This document shows positions 17,907 to 27,732 of a stretch of DNA of 64,000 nt, one piece after another; position 1 is the stretch's first letter; the number at the start of each line of letters is the position of its first letter. Made by a program: the position numbers and the translations under genes. Source of the stretch: Pseudomonadota bacterium (GTDB taxonomy: Bacteria; Desulfobacterota; Binatia; Binatales; Binataceae); assembly GCA_021323945.1 (NCBI GenBank), contig JAJPKA010000017.1, positions 157,990 through 221,989 of the forward strand. The letters are read 5' to 3'. Below the pieces are notes generated by a model. The model had not been told where the DNA came from and made no database searches. It was given only the letters and a program-made list of their open reading frames with translations.

Positions 17907-17938
17907 CTTGGCGATAACTTTGCTACGCATGTTAAAAT
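17907..17938 (+). promoter_or_regulatory. Possible sigma70-type promoter of the dehydrogenase operon
   Basis: TTGGCG (17908-17913) and TAAAAT (17933-17938) resemble -35 and -10 boxes, four and five matches to consensus, but with a 19-base spacer. They lie 115 bases before the E1-alpha start. This is a visual match only. Confidence 0.3.
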
Positions 17939-18053
17939 TGAACCAAGTTACTTCTCATTGGAACCGTTTTCGCTGGTTACCACGAACGATTCATTTCGCT
18001 GTCAGCAATGGCTGACGAAAGTTGAGTATCCAGTGAGAGAGCAGGAGGTCCTG

Positions 18054-19094
18054 ATGGGTGAGCCGGACGGCGCCGCTCCCGCATCGCCGGCAGAAGGGAG
18101 CGCGCGAATCGAATACGAGCTGAATTTGTATTTCCAGATGAAGCTTATTCGTGCCTTTGAAGAGCGCGTCTCGCGGCTTCATCGGCAGAATAAGATTCTC
18201 GGAGGCGTTTACTCGGGAACTGGCCAGGAAGCTATAGTAACGGGGATTTGTGCGCCATTGCGCGACGGTGATTTCGTTGCTCCGCTCCATCGCGATTTGG
18301 GCGTCTTCCTCATGCGCGGGGTGGATCCCGGACGCCTAATGGCTCAGTTGATGGGAAAAGAAACCGGTCTCTCGCGCGGCAAGGATTCTTTCCTGCATGG
18401 CGGCGATCTCGAACATGGAATTTTTGGGTCCACCTCCATGCTTGGCTCCTCTTTGCCGGTCGCCGTCGGCGCTGCGTTAAAGTTTCAGATAAGGGGCGAA
18501 AAACATGTTGCCGTCGCCTTCTTCGGCGAGGGCGCGTCGTCGCGAGGCGATGTCCACGAAGCAATGAACTTCGCCGGTGTCCGCAAGCTGCCGGTTATTT
18601 TTGTTTGCGAAAATAACCGCTACGCATATTCAACGCCGCTGGAAAAACAAATGGCGATCGAGAACGTTGCCGATCGGGCTGCAGCCTATGGCTTCAGGGG
18701 ACATGTAGTTTCTGGCAACGATTTGCTCGCCGTGGTTCAGCTCAGCGAACGAGTTATCGAACGGGTTCGCGAGGGCGGTGGCCCAGCGCTAATCGAATGC
18801 AAGACTTATCGTTATCGCGGACATAGCGAGCATGATCCGGCTCTCTATCGTGACAAGGACGAGTTGATCGAGTGGGAGAGCAGGGACCCCATTCCGCGCT
18901 ATGAATTCTATCTGGAAAAAAGAGGGCACGACATTCGCGCCATCCGCGAACAGATCGACGAGCGTACCAGACGAATCGTCCAGGAAGCGGTCGATTTTGC
19001 CGAAAACAGTCCGTGGCCGGCGCCGGAATCTGCCATGGAAGATCTCTATGCTCCATCCATGCTGCCGAGCAGCTCAAACGGAAAGCGCCAATAG
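18054..19094 (+). CDS. 2-oxoacid (pyruvate-type) dehydrogenase E1 component, alpha subunit
   Basis: Thiamine-diphosphate subunit of a pyruvate or branched-chain 2-oxoacid dehydrogenase complex. I start at the ATG at 18054, which follows AGGAGG at 18043-18048, giving 346 residues. The frame is open from 17622, but that segment overlaps the rhomboid promoter region and is not protein-like. Family features include YSGTGQEA, the HRDLGVFLMRG block, and the ThDP-binding region GEGASSRGDVHEAMNFAG ending in ENN. The phosphorylation-loop-like YRGHSEHDP follows. With E1-beta and E2 downstream this is a three-gene complex operon lacking an E3 gene; E3 is probably encoded elsewhere. Confidence 0.93.
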   Translation: MGEPDGAAPASPAEGSARIEYELNLYFQMKLIRAFEERVSRLHRQNKILGGVYSGTGQEAIVTGICAPLRDGDFVAPLHRDLGVFLMRGVDPGRLMAQLMGKETGLSRGKDSFLHGGDLEHGIFGSTSMLGSSLPVAVGAALKFQIRGEKHVAVAFFGEGASSRGDVHEAMNFAGVRKLPVIFVCENNRYAYSTPLEKQMAIENVADRAAAYGFRGHVVSGNDLLAVVQLSERVIERVREGGGPALIECKTYRYRGHSEHDPALYRDKDELIEWESRDPIPRYEFYLEKRGHDIRAIREQIDERTRRIVQEAVDFAENSPWPAPESAMEDLYAPSMLPSSSNGKRQ

Positions 19095-19237
19095 CAATGG
19101 AATCAAGCCTTACGAGTCAGTGATGAATTGCGCTTAAGGTGCACGCGTATAGGTCTTCGACCCGATCGTGCAGCGGCAGAATTTAAACGAGAAACTGCCA
19201 ACATGCTGAAACAGAGGAGCAAACCAGGGCCAGTTTC

Positions 19238-20218
19238 ATGGAAGTTACCTATCTGACCGCAATCAACCAGGCTCTCCACGAGGAGATGCGACGTGACGAA
19301 AGTGTCTTCATTATGGGCGAGGATGTCGCCGAACTTGGCGGCGCTTTTAAAGTGACCGAGGGACTGCTCGACGCCTTTGGCGAAAATCGCGTGATCGACA
19401 TGCCCATTTCGGAATCGCTCATCGTCGGTGCTGGGATCGGGGCAGCAATTCTCGGGATGCGCCCGGTGGTGGAGATGCAATTCAGTGATTTCATCGCTTG
19501 CGCGTTCGATCAAATCGTCAACACGGCCGCCACTTTGCGTTATCGGCATGGCGGGCGGGCGGCTTGCCCACTGGTGATTCGTTCGCCGTCCGGCGCCGGC
19601 GTTCATGGAGCATTGTTTCATTCGCAAAATCCCGAGGCCTGGTTTACTCGCGTGCCTGGCCTGAAAGTGGTCGCTCCGGCCACGCCCTACGATGCCAAGG
19701 GGCTGCTGAAATCCGCCATCCGTGACGGCAACCCCGTACTTTATTTCGAGCACAAGCGCCTATATCGCAGTATCAAGGAGGACCTACCGGAAGGGGATTT
19801 TACGGTGCCGATCGGAGTCGCGGAACTCCGTCAGAGTGGTAAGGACCTTTCGATAATCACTTACGGTGGTACGCTCAACCAGTGTCTTGACGCGGCCCGG
19901 ATCGTTGAGAAGGAGGACGGTCTGTCAGTCGAGGTGCTCGATTTGCGCACCCTGCTGCCCCTCGATCGGGAAGCGATTTTGGCGACCGCACGCAAGACCG
20001 GCAAGGTCCTGATTGTGCATGAAGACCGTGTAACAGGGGGCATCGGTGGCGAGGTCGCTGCGATTATCGCCGAGAATGCGTTCGACTCACTCGACGCACC
20101 GATCCGCCGGGTCGGCGCCGCCGACACCCATCTCGCTTTCAGTCCGCCGATGGAGGAGTTCATCCTACCCAATAGCAATAAGATAGTCGAAGCCATCCGA
20201 AGCTTGGCCGCCTACTGA
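19238..20218 (+). CDS. 2-oxoacid dehydrogenase E1 component, beta subunit
   Basis: Partner of the alpha subunit in the E1 heterotetramer, 326 residues. It shows the transketolase-like pyrimidine-binding domain (MGEDVAELGGAFKVTEGL, ISESLIVGAGIGAA) and the C-terminal transketolase domain (VLDLRTLLPLD, HEDRVTGGIGGE). It lies 143 bases after E1-alpha, an unusually wide gap for this operon; the gap contains nothing I can name. It ends 9 bases before E2. Confidence 0.95.
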   Translation: MEVTYLTAINQALHEEMRRDESVFIMGEDVAELGGAFKVTEGLLDAFGENRVIDMPISESLIVGAGIGAAILGMRPVVEMQFSDFIACAFDQIVNTAATLRYRHGGRAACPLVIRSPSGAGVHGALFHSQNPEAWFTRVPGLKVVAPATPYDAKGLLKSAIRDGNPVLYFEHKRLYRSIKEDLPEGDFTVPIGVAELRQSGKDLSIITYGGTLNQCLDAARIVEKEDGLSVEVLDLRTLLPLDREAILATARKTGKVLIVHEDRVTGGIGGEVAAIIAENAFDSLDAPIRRVGAADTHLAFSPPMEEFILPNSNKIVEAIRSLAAY

Positions 20219-20227
20219 GCGTAATCG

Positions 20228-21574
20228 ATGAGCCTTGAAGTCACTATGCCCCAGATGGGCGAGAGCGTGGTTGAGGGTACCGTCACCAAATGGTTGGTTA
20301 AAGAAGGTGACCGCGTTAGCGAAGACCAGCCCCTCTGCGAGATCTCAACCGATAAAGTCGACACGGAGATCCCGTCGCCGGGTTCGGGGATTATCGTCCG
20401 ATTGATTGCTGCCGAAGGGCAAACCCTGCCGGTCGGTGCGCCCTTGGCGGTGATTGAGAGCGAACCGGCGGCACAAGAGACGCCGGCGCGACAAGCTGAA
20501 CCCCAGCGTCATTCAGCCCCATCCCCGGCGCCGCTGCCTCGGCAGGCTCCACCGCCTCCCCCGCGCGGAGAGACAACCGCGACCGCTAGCGGAGCGCAGT
20601 CGGCGACCGCGGGTACCGTTGCGCAGAGTTCGCGGCCACGGCGTTACTCGCCGGTAGTCATGCGCATGGCCGAGGAGCACAACATTGACCTGAGCTTGGT
20701 GCCCGGTACGGGTATCGGGGGGCGCGTCAGTAAGCGAGACGTTGAGCGCTATCTTGAGAACTTGCGTAGTGGTCACGAAGCCAGCCAAGCTGCCGCCGCC
20801 GCTACCACGGTAGCCGCGCAGCCGGCGCCGGCAGCCCCTTCTGCCTATCGCCCTCCCGTATATCAACCGCGCGAAGGGGACGTGGTTGAGCCATTCTCAC
20901 GTCGGCGCAAGCTCATCGCTGAGCATATGGTCTATTCCAAAACTCATTCGCCCCATGTGGGGACGGTCGCGGAAGTAGACCTGACCAGGCTGATGGCGCT
21001 ACGGGAGGCTCACAAAGAAGCCTTTCAGAGGCGGGAGGGCTTTTCGCTAACCTTGCTGCCGTTCGTCGCTATGGCGACAGTGCGTGCCCTCAAAGAGTTT
21101 CCCCGCATGAACGCGTCGGTCGCAGGTGATTCTCTGGTGATCCGGCGCGACATCAATTTAGGGATAGCAATGGACGCCGAGGAGGGGCTCGTTGTCCCAG
21201 TGATCAAAGCTGCCGACACCTTCACCGTCATCGGCCTGGCACGCGAGATTGAGCGACTTCGAGTTAAGCTTCAGAACCGCTTGTTAAACGCCGACGATTT
21301 GGCCGGTGGCAGTTTCACCCTTTCGAATCCGGGGCGTGAAGGGAATCTTTACGGATTTGCCATAATCAACCAGCCGCAGGTCGGAATTCTTCGGATGGGA
21401 GAGGTCAAAAAGCGTCCAGTCGTCATCGAGGTCGGCGGTACGGAGGCGCTCGCGATCCATCCAATGATGTATCTGGCGCTTTCTTACGACCATCGAGTTA
21501 TCGATGGTGTACTGGGTAATCGTTTTCTATACCGAACAGCTCGCATCCTGGAGGAGGCCGACTTCGATTTGTAA
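20228..21574 (+). CDS. Dihydrolipoamide acyltransferase, E2 component
   Basis: Core acyltransferase of the dehydrogenase complex, 448 residues. An N-terminal lipoyl domain (residues 1-78) carries the lipoylated Lys43 in STDKVDT. An Ala/Pro-rich hinge (80-135) leads to the E3/E1-binding domain (about 138-176, PVVMRMAEEH to GTGIGGRVSKRDV). A second Ala/Pro hinge precedes the catalytic domain (about 215-448), whose active-site His422 and Asp426 lie in DHRVIDG. There is one lipoyl domain only. Whether the complex acts on pyruvate, branched-chain 2-oxoacids or another substrate cannot be decided from the motifs. Confidence 0.95.
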   Translation: MSLEVTMPQMGESVVEGTVTKWLVKEGDRVSEDQPLCEISTDKVDTEIPSPGSGIIVRLIAAEGQTLPVGAPLAVIESEPAAQETPARQAEPQRHSAPSPAPLPRQAPPPPPRGETTATASGAQSATAGTVAQSSRPRRYSPVVMRMAEEHNIDLSLVPGTGIGGRVSKRDVERYLENLRSGHEASQAAAAATTVAAQPAPAAPSAYRPPVYQPREGDVVEPFSRRRKLIAEHMVYSKTHSPHVGTVAEVDLTRLMALREAHKEAFQRREGFSLTLLPFVAMATVRALKEFPRMNASVAGDSLVIRRDINLGIAMDAEEGLVVPVIKAADTFTVIGLAREIERLRVKLQNRLLNADDLAGGSFTLSNPGREGNLYGFAIINQPQVGILRMGEVKKRPVVIEVGGTEALAIHPMMYLALSYDHRVIDGVLGNRFLYRTARILEEADFDL

Positions 21575-21828
21575 GCTCTTTGAGGGCTCATGATGTATGC
21601 AGGGCGATGAGGCAAACTCCTGGCACTCCGATCCCGACAGTCACGACAGAACCTTTGAGAGAACCAGCTGCGTTGCATGCGTGCATCTGTCGAGGACGGA
21701 AAATTACACCGTTGCCGTCGTTTCGTGGCTGGGCTGCCGCAGCAACAACACCGGCCAATTCGGCGCCCGATGAAATAACTGAGACGGGTGATCCGTAATA
21801 ACGCTCATCGAGGTCGAGGAGACGCAAA

Positions 21829-22908
21829 ATGCGGTTTTCGATTCTTACGCTGGGGGACAACTACGCCGAGTTGCGCTCGCATGAACGCTTTTACCAGGAG
21901 GTCCTGGAGGAGGCTGAGTATGCAGAAGAGCTCGGCTTTGACGGTTTCTGGGTCGGTGAGCATCATTTTCAGCCCAGCTATCGAGTGTTCCCATCCCCGC
22001 AGATGATGCTGGCCGCGATTTCGCAGCGTACCCGCAGAATCCGACTCGGGACCGGGGTCAACATTCTGCCGCTCAACGATCCGATTCGATTAGCGGAGGA
22101 CTTGGCGGAACTCGACTTGTTGAGCCACGGCAGAGCCTGCTTGGGTGCCGGACGCGGCTATCAACCACACGAGTTTGCGGGCTTCCACATCTCCATGGAC
22201 TCGGCACGGGAACGTTTTTGGGAATGCCTGGAGATAATCCGGCGCGCATGGACCGAGGAACAGTTTTCCTACCACGGCAAATACTATCATTACGAAAATA
22301 TCGCACTGTTGCCGCAGCCAGTGCAGAAGCCCGCGCCCCCAATCTATGTCGCGGCGGCGTCTCAAGGTTCGGCGGAGGAGGCAGGGCGGCGAGGTTATCC
22401 ATTCGCGTGTGCGCAATTCGCAGCAGCGCCGACACCGCAGGAGGTAGCTAGCCAAATCGAGCGCTTCAATCAGAGCTATATTGAAGCGGGTCACGGAGAG
22501 CCTCCCGACGACCTGCCACATGTGTTTTGGACCCATGTGGCTGACAGCGCAACCCAGGCGCTAGACGAGGCCGATTTGGCTATGAAGCGCAAGCTCGGTA
22601 GCTCAACCCGACAATGGGTTAAACCGGGCGTTGCCGGTTACGAAGCTTTTGCTCGATTGGGACAGTTTCTGGCCACCGCTACGATCGAACAACTTGATGC
22701 ACTTTCGATTTTCGGGGATCCCCCGCGATGTGTCGAAAAGATCCGCAAATACTGGCAGATCGGCCTTAAGCATCTAATGGTTATGTTCGACTGGGGTGGA
22801 ATGCCGCAGCGAACTATCTTCCATTCAATGGAGCTGTTCGCAAAGTACGTAATGCCCTATTTCACCGATGAGGAGCAGCGGGCCGACTCCGCCAGTCACG
22901 TAAAATAG
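21829..22908 (+). CDS. LLM-class (luciferase-like) flavin-dependent oxidoreductase
   Basis: TIM-barrel flavoenzyme of the bacterial-luciferase superfamily, 359 residues. Recognisable blocks are GFDGFWVGEHHFQPSY near the N-terminus, TRRIRLGTGV, and AEDLAELDLLSHGRACLGAGRGY. GGAG lies about 10 bases before the ATG. Members use FMN or F420 to oxidise or reduce varied substrates, so no reaction is assigned. It is convergent with the CoA-transferase gene; a small hairpin GGCCT-aacg-AGGCC (22942-22955) sits between them. Confidence 0.9.
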   Translation: MRFSILTLGDNYAELRSHERFYQEVLEEAEYAEELGFDGFWVGEHHFQPSYRVFPSPQMMLAAISQRTRRIRLGTGVNILPLNDPIRLAEDLAELDLLSHGRACLGAGRGYQPHEFAGFHISMDSARERFWECLEIIRRAWTEEQFSYHGKYYHYENIALLPQPVQKPAPPIYVAAASQGSAEEAGRRGYPFACAQFAAAPTPQEVASQIERFNQSYIEAGHGEPPDDLPHVFWTHVADSATQALDEADLAMKRKLGSSTRQWVKPGVAGYEAFARLGQFLATATIEQLDALSIFGDPPRCVEKIRKYWQIGLKHLMVMFDWGGMPQRTIFHSMELFAKYVMPYFTDEEQRADSASHVK

Positions 22909-23020
22909 TCACGGACTGCAGCTGCCCCTGGCAGTATTGTCGGCCTAACGAGGCCACGGAATTTCAGCCCTGTCCTCAGTGGCAGTCGCGCTTATCCTCG
23001 CGGGTCAGGCTCGGAGCACA

Positions 23021-25336
23021 TCACAACCCGACCTGTAGCGGCTCTGTGCATTTGAACGGTAGACGGATGACCGGAATATCCGTGCCCGGTTCACGCACGA
23101 TTATTCCGAGACCTTGCACTTGTGGATGATTGACCACCTGCTGCAGATCGAGAGCTGGCAGAATCGTCCCCCCGTACTTACGCACGATTGGCTCCAGTTC
23201 AGCCAGCGACTTGCATGCCAGGGTTGGGTTCAGCAGATGGGGCAAATGTCGCTTGTTGTTGCGAATGAGTTGGACCGTATTGAAGCGGGGATCTGCGAGC
23301 AGGTCAGGCCGGCCGATTTCAGCAAAGAACAGGCTCCAGCCTTCCTCATGGCCGAGGAAGTCAATCAGGCAGCTGCCATCGGCACATCGGAAACCGTGAT
23401 CCGGAAACCACTCGTAGGATTCCAACTGAATCCCCGGCGACACCGTATTTTGTTCGACGGTTTCAGACTCCGCGACGATGTCCCACTGGTTGATCGCGAG
23501 GGCGCTCGCTAGCATCGAGACTTCGACACGCTGGCCCTCGCCGGAGCGCAAGCGCCAATAAAGCGCAGCGAGTATCGCCTGTGCCGCTGCGATTCCTGTG
23601 GCGACTGATACCATATCAAAACCCTGCCGGACCGGAGGACTGCCTTTCGTTCCAAGATGTCGGGTCAAACCCGCCATGGCCTGCACAGCTAATTCGGTTG
23701 CGGGTTCATCGGCCATAGGACCGCTGCTGCCCCAGCCGGTGATCTGGCAATAGATCAAGCGCGGGTTGTCGCGCCTCAAATCGCGGTATGAGATCCCGAG
23801 ACGATCGAGCTTGCCCGGTCGATAACCAACGATTACCACGTCTGCCCAACGGGAGAGATCGGCCAGCTGAGCACGCCCAGCGACGGTCTGTAGATCTATG
23901 ACCCTCGTCTGCTTACCCGGATTTAGCTGGATGAAAAGCGAACTTGTGGTTCCAACTTTGGGCGGTAGTTGACGCAGCCAATCCCCCCAGGGTGGTTCGA
24001 TCTTGTTTACCTGAGCTCCCAGGCGCCGCAGGATCATTCCACACAACGGCCCGGGAACGCCTTCAGCTATCTCCAGCACTCGAAGATCGCCAAGGGCGCC
24101 AGCCGCGCGCTTCTCCGAGCTGGCTGTCAGGGGTGGGGTAACGAGGGGCATTGATACATCGCGTCGGAGCGCCGCAAAGACGCGCTCTGTATCCTGACCG
24201 AGCAGGGGGCATCCACGTGTTATCGTGGCTGGAGTTTTATCGAATCTCCAATGCGGCGCGCTGGATCGGATCTCGCCGTGGGGCGTTTCAACGCGTTCCA
24301 GCATCCCATTGCTGCGCACTTGCGGATGGGCTGCCAGGAAGTCGGTCTGCCGCTGGTGCAATTCATGGACACCGCAAGGCACACCGGCTTCGCGTAGCAG
24401 CTTCATCCAGTCAGCGTTGCTGCGAGAGCGAAAGATATTAGCCAAGATCGAAATCAGCGCTTGACGATGGACGATTCGAGATTGGTTGTCGCTGAACTGG
24501 GGTGTCTCCAGGGCTGGATCCTTCAAGACCTCGCGCAATCGGCGCCAGAACTTCTCGCTGGGCGTGCAGACGTTGATGTAGCCGTCGGCGGTTCGGAAGC
24601 TTTGATCCGGGACGATGTTTGGGCGTGCGGATCCCATCGGTCCGGGTATGACGCCATTGGCAAATAGCTCGGCGAAACGGGTGATTCCAGCAAAAATTGA
24701 TGAGCCCAGCTGAGCGGTTTCAATCATCATGCCGCGTCCCGTCTGCTCGCGCCACAACAAGCCGGCCAGGACAACGACCAGGTTTACCATCGCTCCATTC
24801 CAGTCCTGGTTCGCCGTAGCGCGCGACCATTCGGGTCCACCGTCTTCGCTACCCGTGAGGCTGACAAACCCGCTGACGGTTTGCGCCACCCATTCATGGC
24901 TGAACATGCCTACCCAGGGTCCCGTTCGTCCGAACGCTGACGCTTGGACATAGATGAGCCGAGGGTTCAGGCTGGCCATCACTTCATAGCCCAGGCCCAG
25001 CCGCGCCATAATCGCGGGGCTGCGGAAGTTTTCAATCAGCACATCGGCGTGCGCGATTAAATCGCGAGCTTGTGCGAGTCCGCTGGCACTCTTGAGATCG
25101 ATGACGGCCCCGAGCTTGGTTAGATTGTTGCCAATGAAGGTAGTGCCCATCCCGCCGATGAGGGGCGTGGCCCAGCGTACGAAATCGCCTTTGGGCGGCT
25201 CTACTTTAATAACGGTGGCTCCCAACATTCCGAGCCATTCCGCGGCGATGGGCCCGACCGCCGCTTGGCCGAAGTCCAGCACGATTAGACCGCGTAACGG
25301 CCCCGTAGACCTATCCGACAATTCGTTGAGCGCCAT
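23021..25336 (-). CDS. Tandem CaiB/BaiF-family CoA transferase (two domains fused)
   Basis: Class III CoA-transferases move CoA between carboxylic acids. This 771-residue protein holds two copies of the family: residues about 1-395 (from LRGLIVLDFGQAAVGP, with KVEPPKGD and NPRLIYVQASAFG) and about 405-771 (from LGDLRVLEIAEGVPGP, with KIEPPWGD and NPRLIYCQITGWG). I start at the ATG at 25334-25336; the frame also offers a TTG at 25391-25393. It follows a 2-hydroxyacid dehydrogenase and an MFS exporter on the same strand, suggesting a catabolic unit for a carboxylic acid. The acid is unknown. Confidence 0.9.
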   Translation of the reverse strand: MALNELSDRSTGPLRGLIVLDFGQAAVGPIAAEWLGMLGATVIKVEPPKGDFVRWATPLIGGMGTTFIGNNLTKLGAVIDLKSASGLAQARDLIAHADVLIENFRSPAIMARLGLGYEVMASLNPRLIYVQASAFGRTGPWVGMFSHEWVAQTVSGFVSLTGSEDGGPEWSRATANQDWNGAMVNLVVVLAGLLWREQTGRGMMIETAQLGSSIFAGITRFAELFANGVIPGPMGSARPNIVPDQSFRTADGYINVCTPSEKFWRRLREVLKDPALETPQFSDNQSRIVHRQALISILANIFRSRSNADWMKLLREAGVPCGVHELHQRQTDFLAAHPQVRSNGMLERVETPHGEIRSSAPHWRFDKTPATITRGCPLLGQDTERVFAALRRDVSMPLVTPPLTASSEKRAAGALGDLRVLEIAEGVPGPLCGMILRRLGAQVNKIEPPWGDWLRQLPPKVGTTSSLFIQLNPGKQTRVIDLQTVAGRAQLADLSRWADVVIVGYRPGKLDRLGISYRDLRRDNPRLIYCQITGWGSSGPMADEPATELAVQAMAGLTRHLGTKGSPPVRQGFDMVSVATGIAAAQAILAALYWRLRSGEGQRVEVSMLASALAINQWDIVAESETVEQNTVSPGIQLESYEWFPDHGFRCADGSCLIDFLGHEEGWSLFFAEIGRPDLLADPRFNTVQLIRNNKRHLPHLLNPTLACKSLAELEPIVRKYGGTILPALDLQQVVNHPQVQGLGIIVREPGTDIPVIRLPFKCTEPLQVGL

Positions 25337-25404
25337 TGTTGTGACCCATCGGCAGCCATTTTTTGGGTTTGTCCGGTAGCGAACGAGAGTCAACCCTGAA
25401 CTCT

Positions 25405-26406
25405 TCAGGCGGTCGCAAACAGGTCACGCATTTCCGGAATGATCCACAGTGGTGACTGTCCGTTAGCGACGCGTTGAATATTGAGATAGCCATTACCGAA
25501 CCGTTTGCGATAACTGTCGACGGTCGGCCCGGCGTTGTGCGGCGTCAAAGTAACATTGGCCAGTTTGAGCAACGGATTTTGGGGATCGGCGGGTTCTTTC
25601 TCTTGACAATCAAGGCCGGCAGCCATTAGTCGGCGCTCCTGAAGAGCCGCGACCAGTGCTGCCTCATCCACTACCTCGCCTCGGCAAGTATTGATCAAAA
25701 CTGCCTTGGGCTTCATCCGCCTGAGCTCGGCCTCGCCTATCAAGTGGCGCGTGGTTTCATTCAGCGGGACATGGAGGGTGACGATGTCGGCGGTTTCCAG
25801 CAGCACGTTCAGCGGCACGTACTCGACACCTAACGCTGCCTCTTCGGTAGGGCTCCGCCGGAACAGATCGTAGTAAATCAAGCGTGCATCGAATGCACGA
25901 AGCCGTTTGGCAACCTGTTGGCCGATGTTGCCGAGACCGATAATTCCCACGGTTTTGCCCTCGATCTCGTAGATATCTTCGGTCCGGGGAATGCCCCGAT
26001 GCCAACGGCCGGCAGCGACGTTTTGATGAAATGCGACGAGCTTACGGTAAACTGCCAGCATCAACATAATCGCATGTTCGGCGACGGCTACGGAATTGGC
26101 GCCCCCGTTGGAGCAGATCGGAATGCGGGCCTTGCGTGCTCCCTCGATATTCAGCATGTCGTAGCCTGCGCTCAGAACCTGTATTAGTTTCAAACGCCGA
26201 GCGTTCAGATAAGCCTCATCAGGCAGAAAGCGCAGGAAGCCAAGCAGATAGTCAGCTTCGCGCATCGCAGCAGCGATCTCCTCCGCTGTCGCGCGCGGCG
26301 GCAGCATTTGTAGATCGAAGTCAACCGGTTTCATCTGGCGCGCCTGTTCGACGATTTCAGGCGGCATTTCGATACCCTGAGTAAAGAGGATCTTTTCTCG
26401 TGACAC
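25405..26406 (-). CDS. D-isomer-specific 2-hydroxyacid dehydrogenase
   Basis: NAD-dependent dehydrogenase related to phosphoglycerate, glycerate and formate dehydrogenases, 333 residues. The dinucleotide motif GIIGLGNIGQQ lies near residue 150. The catalytic triad is suggested by NTCRGE (Arg), the following Glu and TPHNAG (His). It lacks the C-terminal ACT domain of serine-pathway enzymes. It is the middle gene of the MFS - dehydrogenase - CoA-transferase group, 33 bases after the transporter, so it probably serves the same pathway. Confidence 0.92.
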   Translation of the reverse strand: MSREKILFTQGIEMPPEIVEQARQMKPVDFDLQMLPPRATAEEIAAAMREADYLLGFLRFLPDEAYLNARRLKLIQVLSAGYDMLNIEGARKARIPICSNGGANSVAVAEHAIMLMLAVYRKLVAFHQNVAAGRWHRGIPRTEDIYEIEGKTVGIIGLGNIGQQVAKRLRAFDARLIYYDLFRRSPTEEAALGVEYVPLNVLLETADIVTLHVPLNETTRHLIGEAELRRMKPKAVLINTCRGEVVDEAALVAALQERRLMAAGLDCQEKEPADPQNPLLKLANVTLTPHNAGPTVDSYRKRFGNGYLNIQRVANGQSPLWIIPEMRDLFATA

Positions 26407-26439
26407 GTTCGACTCCCGGTAGGCAGATGGTGCGCCCGG

Positions 26440-27690
26440 CTACCAATCGTTGGTGGTTGAGGGCGAGCGAAGTGAACTCTTGGTCATCGTCGGGCGTGCG
26501 ATCTCACCGACGGTTTCGTGCAGGCTCAAACTCATTACAAATGCCAGCGCGGGTATTAAAGCCACAAGCAACATTGCGGTGCTCAAGCCGTAGCGGTCAG
26601 CAACGGCCCCTAGGATCGGCGTCAACATTCCACCCACCGTCATAGATAGGCCGAGTGTGACGCCCGCGGCAAGACCTACTCGGTTCGGCAAATAGTCCTG
26701 ACCCATTACCACCACCACGCTGTTTGCCGCTGCCACGGCGATTCCGATCGGCACGAGCATCAGGGCGGCGAGAGCTATGGGCGAATTGAGGAAGAGCAAC
26801 AGGAGTGGCACCAAGCTGCCAAGCGATGCCGCGATGACAGTCTTGCGGCCGTAAAGGTCAGCCAGCCTGCCACCGACCAAAGTACCAACCGCAACTGAGC
26901 TGGCCAAAGTAGCCAGCGCGATGCCGCCACCTGCCTTGGTTCCATGCAGGTTGGTCGTCCAGTACAGGGGAAGAAAAGTATTAAGGCCGAAAAATGCGAT
27001 TGAGCGCAGGACAACCACTGCGGTGAGCCGCGCAAAGTCAGCCCAGCGCTCGGCCGCTGCGATTAACCCGCCTTTCGTCACACCTGTGGATGGCGGCTCC
27101 ACGGCGCTGATTCGCGGCAGGTTAGGTACCAGCACGAGAGCCATGACCAACACCGGGACACTCAAAATGATGGCGCCGTGCATGCCCATCATCATCAGCG
27201 TCGGCGTTATTATCAGCGGACCGATTGCAAAGCCGAGCATCCCACCGACCGTGAAAAGACTCATGGTGGTGGCTTGCCGAGAACCGCTCAAGTATCTAAC
27301 ACGACGCGCAGCCTCCGGATGAAACGCTGAAACGCCGAGGCCGCTGAGTGCAATGGAGATAAAGATTAAGCCATAGCTCGGCGCGAAGCCTGCCAAGGCG
27401 ACACCCAGTCCGGCCAAACTCATCCCGGTTGGGATAAGCCAAGGAGAAGAGCGTCGGTCCGCCAGAAAACCGAACAGGGGCTGCACGACGGAAGACGACA
27501 GGGTTTGCGCTAGAACCAGGCCAGCCGCGGCGGCGTAACTGAGGCGATATGTTGAAATAAAAAAGGGTAACATCGCGGGCAGTACGCCCTGATTGATGTC
27601 ATCGCAGAGATGTGCCGCAGACAGGAGCGCGATCGATCGATAATCGATGCGCTCAACGCCTGCGGGAGCGCGATTTGGTGGTGAACTCAT
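26440..27690 (-). CDS. MFS transporter, fosmidomycin-resistance (Fsr)-like
   Basis: Twelve-helix major-facilitator exporter of about 416 residues. The first helix region SAAHLCDDINQGVLPAMLPFF and the block GLGVSAFHPEAARRVRYLSG are characteristic of the Fsr branch. A GFLADRR loop follows helix 2. I use the ATG at 27688-27690; a GTG at 27700-27702 is also possible. It starts a minus-strand group with a 2-hydroxyacid dehydrogenase and a CoA transferase. It is divergent from a second, 14-helix exporter across a region holding a 39-bp direct repeat. Confidence 0.92.
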   Translation of the reverse strand: MSSPPNRAPAGVERIDYRSIALLSAAHLCDDINQGVLPAMLPFFISTYRLSYAAAAGLVLAQTLSSSVVQPLFGFLADRRSSPWLIPTGMSLAGLGVALAGFAPSYGLIFISIALSGLGVSAFHPEAARRVRYLSGSRQATTMSLFTVGGMLGFAIGPLIITPTLMMMGMHGAIILSVPVLVMALVLVPNLPRISAVEPPSTGVTKGGLIAAAERWADFARLTAVVVLRSIAFFGLNTFLPLYWTTNLHGTKAGGGIALATLASSVAVGTLVGGRLADLYGRKTVIAASLGSLVPLLLLFLNSPIALAALMLVPIGIAVAAANSVVVVMGQDYLPNRVGLAAGVTLGLSMTVGGMLTPILGAVADRYGLSTAMLLVALIPALAFVMSLSLHETVGEIARPTMTKSSLRSPSTTNDW

Positions 27691-27732
27691 GCTGCGTGCC
27701 ACAGTCTACGCCGCCAGAGGGCCCGAGTTGCG

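Noticed and set aside
17622-18053. Long N-terminal extension of E1-alpha
   Set aside because: It would overlap the rhomboid gene; AGGAGG directly before the ATG at 18054 fixes the start.
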